Assembly (NCBI GenBank): GCA_964553125.1
Contig: CAZKJW010000118.1
Coordinates: forward strand, 1 to 6,734
Reading direction: 5' to 3'
Origin: Aphodomonas sp964553125
Lineage (GTDB): Bacteria > Bacillota > Clostridia > Christensenellales > Aristaeellaceae
DNA length: 6,734 bases
In this document: positions 6,571 through 6,734 of the stretch, piece by piece
How the letters are laid out: every line of letters begins with the position of its first letter
Numbering within the stretch: the first letter of the stretch is position 1
Made by a program: the position numbers and the translations under genes
Notes under the pieces: generated by a model
Told to the model about the DNA's origin: nothing
Database searches by the model: none
Seen by the model: only the letters and a program-made list of their open reading frames with translations

Positions 6571-6665
6571 AGGTAGAAGGCTTGCAGCGTCTGTCAGACG
6601 CCTTGCACAGCGCTTCGCGCCCTCCTCCCGCCCGCGCCAACGCGCAGGAGAACACCGCCGCAACG

Positions 6666-6691
6666 AAAAAAGCCCGCGCGCGGCGGGCTTT
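6666..6691 (-). terminator. Rho-independent terminator of a minus-strand gene to the right
   Basis: Nine-base arms AAAGCCCGC (6683-6691 read on the minus strand) and its complement (6669-6677), with a five-base loop and six U residues at the 3' side of the minus-strand transcript (6666-6671). The plus strand lacks a comparable T tract, so direction is clear. It lies about 20 bases after the probable stop codon at 6712-6714. Between it and the esterase remnant (6510-6665) I see only a small hairpin (GCGTCT at 6587-6592 with AGACGC at 6596-6601) and no gene. Confidence 0.87.
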
Positions 6692-6711
6692 CGGGAAAAC
6701 GGATGCGCGCG

Positions 6712-6734
6712 TCAGGCGGCGGGTTGCGCGGCGG
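6712..6734 (-). CDS. Probable last codons of a minus-strand gene cut by the window edge
   Basis: On the minus strand a frame entering from the right edge reads Ala-Ala-Gln-Pro-Ala-Ala and stops at TGA (6712-6714), 20 bases before a canonical terminator in the same direction. An Ala/Pro-rich tail is plausible for a protein C-terminus in GC-rich DNA. Only six codons are visible, so neither the frame nor a function can be confirmed. Support comes mainly from the terminator. Confidence 0.35.

Noticed and set aside
6587..6601. Small hairpin GCGTCT-GTC-AGACGC between the esterase remnant and the right-hand terminator
   Set aside because: Six-base stem without a U tract in either direction; too short to assign a role in GC-rich DNA.
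1..6734. CRISPR arrays, tRNA or rRNA genes, insertion sequences, phage or toxin-antitoxin modules
   Set aside because: No regularly spaced repeats, cloverleaf, transposase motifs or paired small genes could be found on either strand.

Overview
The window looks like chromosomal DNA from a fairly GC-rich member of the Firmicutes/Clostridia. The evidence is strong AGGAGG-type ribosome binding sites, a SpoVB/YabM-type flippase directly followed by a YabN-type MazG protein (an order found in Bacillus and many clostridia), and sigma-A-type promoters close to consensus. A gut-type carbohydrate degrader is suggested by the alpha-galactosidase gene and the esterase remnant. The species cannot be named from the sequence.

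Left part (1-3884, minus strand): three tightly packed genes read right to left. A 533-residue MOP-superfamily lipid-linked saccharide flippase (2283-3884) is followed after one base by a tetrapyrrole-methylase/MazG fusion (842-2281). That gene overlaps by four bases (GTGA) the start of a GT2 polyprenyl-phosphate-type glycosyltransferase (1-845), which runs off the left edge. A good promoter (TTGATA, 17 bases, TATAAT at 3960-3988) drives the set. Two of the three genes act on lipid-linked sugars at the cell membrane; the middle one is probably a house-cleaning NTP pyrophosphohydrolase.

Middle part (3885-5600): a 353-base divergent intergenic region holds the flippase promoter, a 12-bp palindrome resembling a LacI-family operator, and a consensus promoter (TTGACA, 18 bases, TATAAT) for a complete GH4 alpha-galactosidase gene, melA (4238-5545). 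A strong hairpin with flanking A and T tracts follows and can terminate transcription from both sides.

Right part (5601-6734): a carbohydrate esterase family 7 (acetyl xylan esterase / cephalosporin-C deacetylase) gene lies convergent to melA but is dead. It carries an in-frame stop, at least two frameshifts and a probable in-frame internal deletion, although residues matching the whole catalytic triad can still be read across the frames. Beyond it the DNA turns GC-rich again, with a canonical minus-strand terminator and probably the last codons of another minus-strand gene.

Both melA and the esterase remnant are visibly less GC-rich than their flanks, so the stretch of about 2.5 kb between about 4000 and 6570 may be an acquired sugar-utilisation islet that is decaying. 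I see no CRISPR array, transposase, tRNA or rRNA, and no clear undescribed multi-gene system. The points most worth a second look are the coupled flippase-MazG-glycosyltransferase arrangement, the eroded methylase motifs in the MazG fusion, and the decaying esterase.
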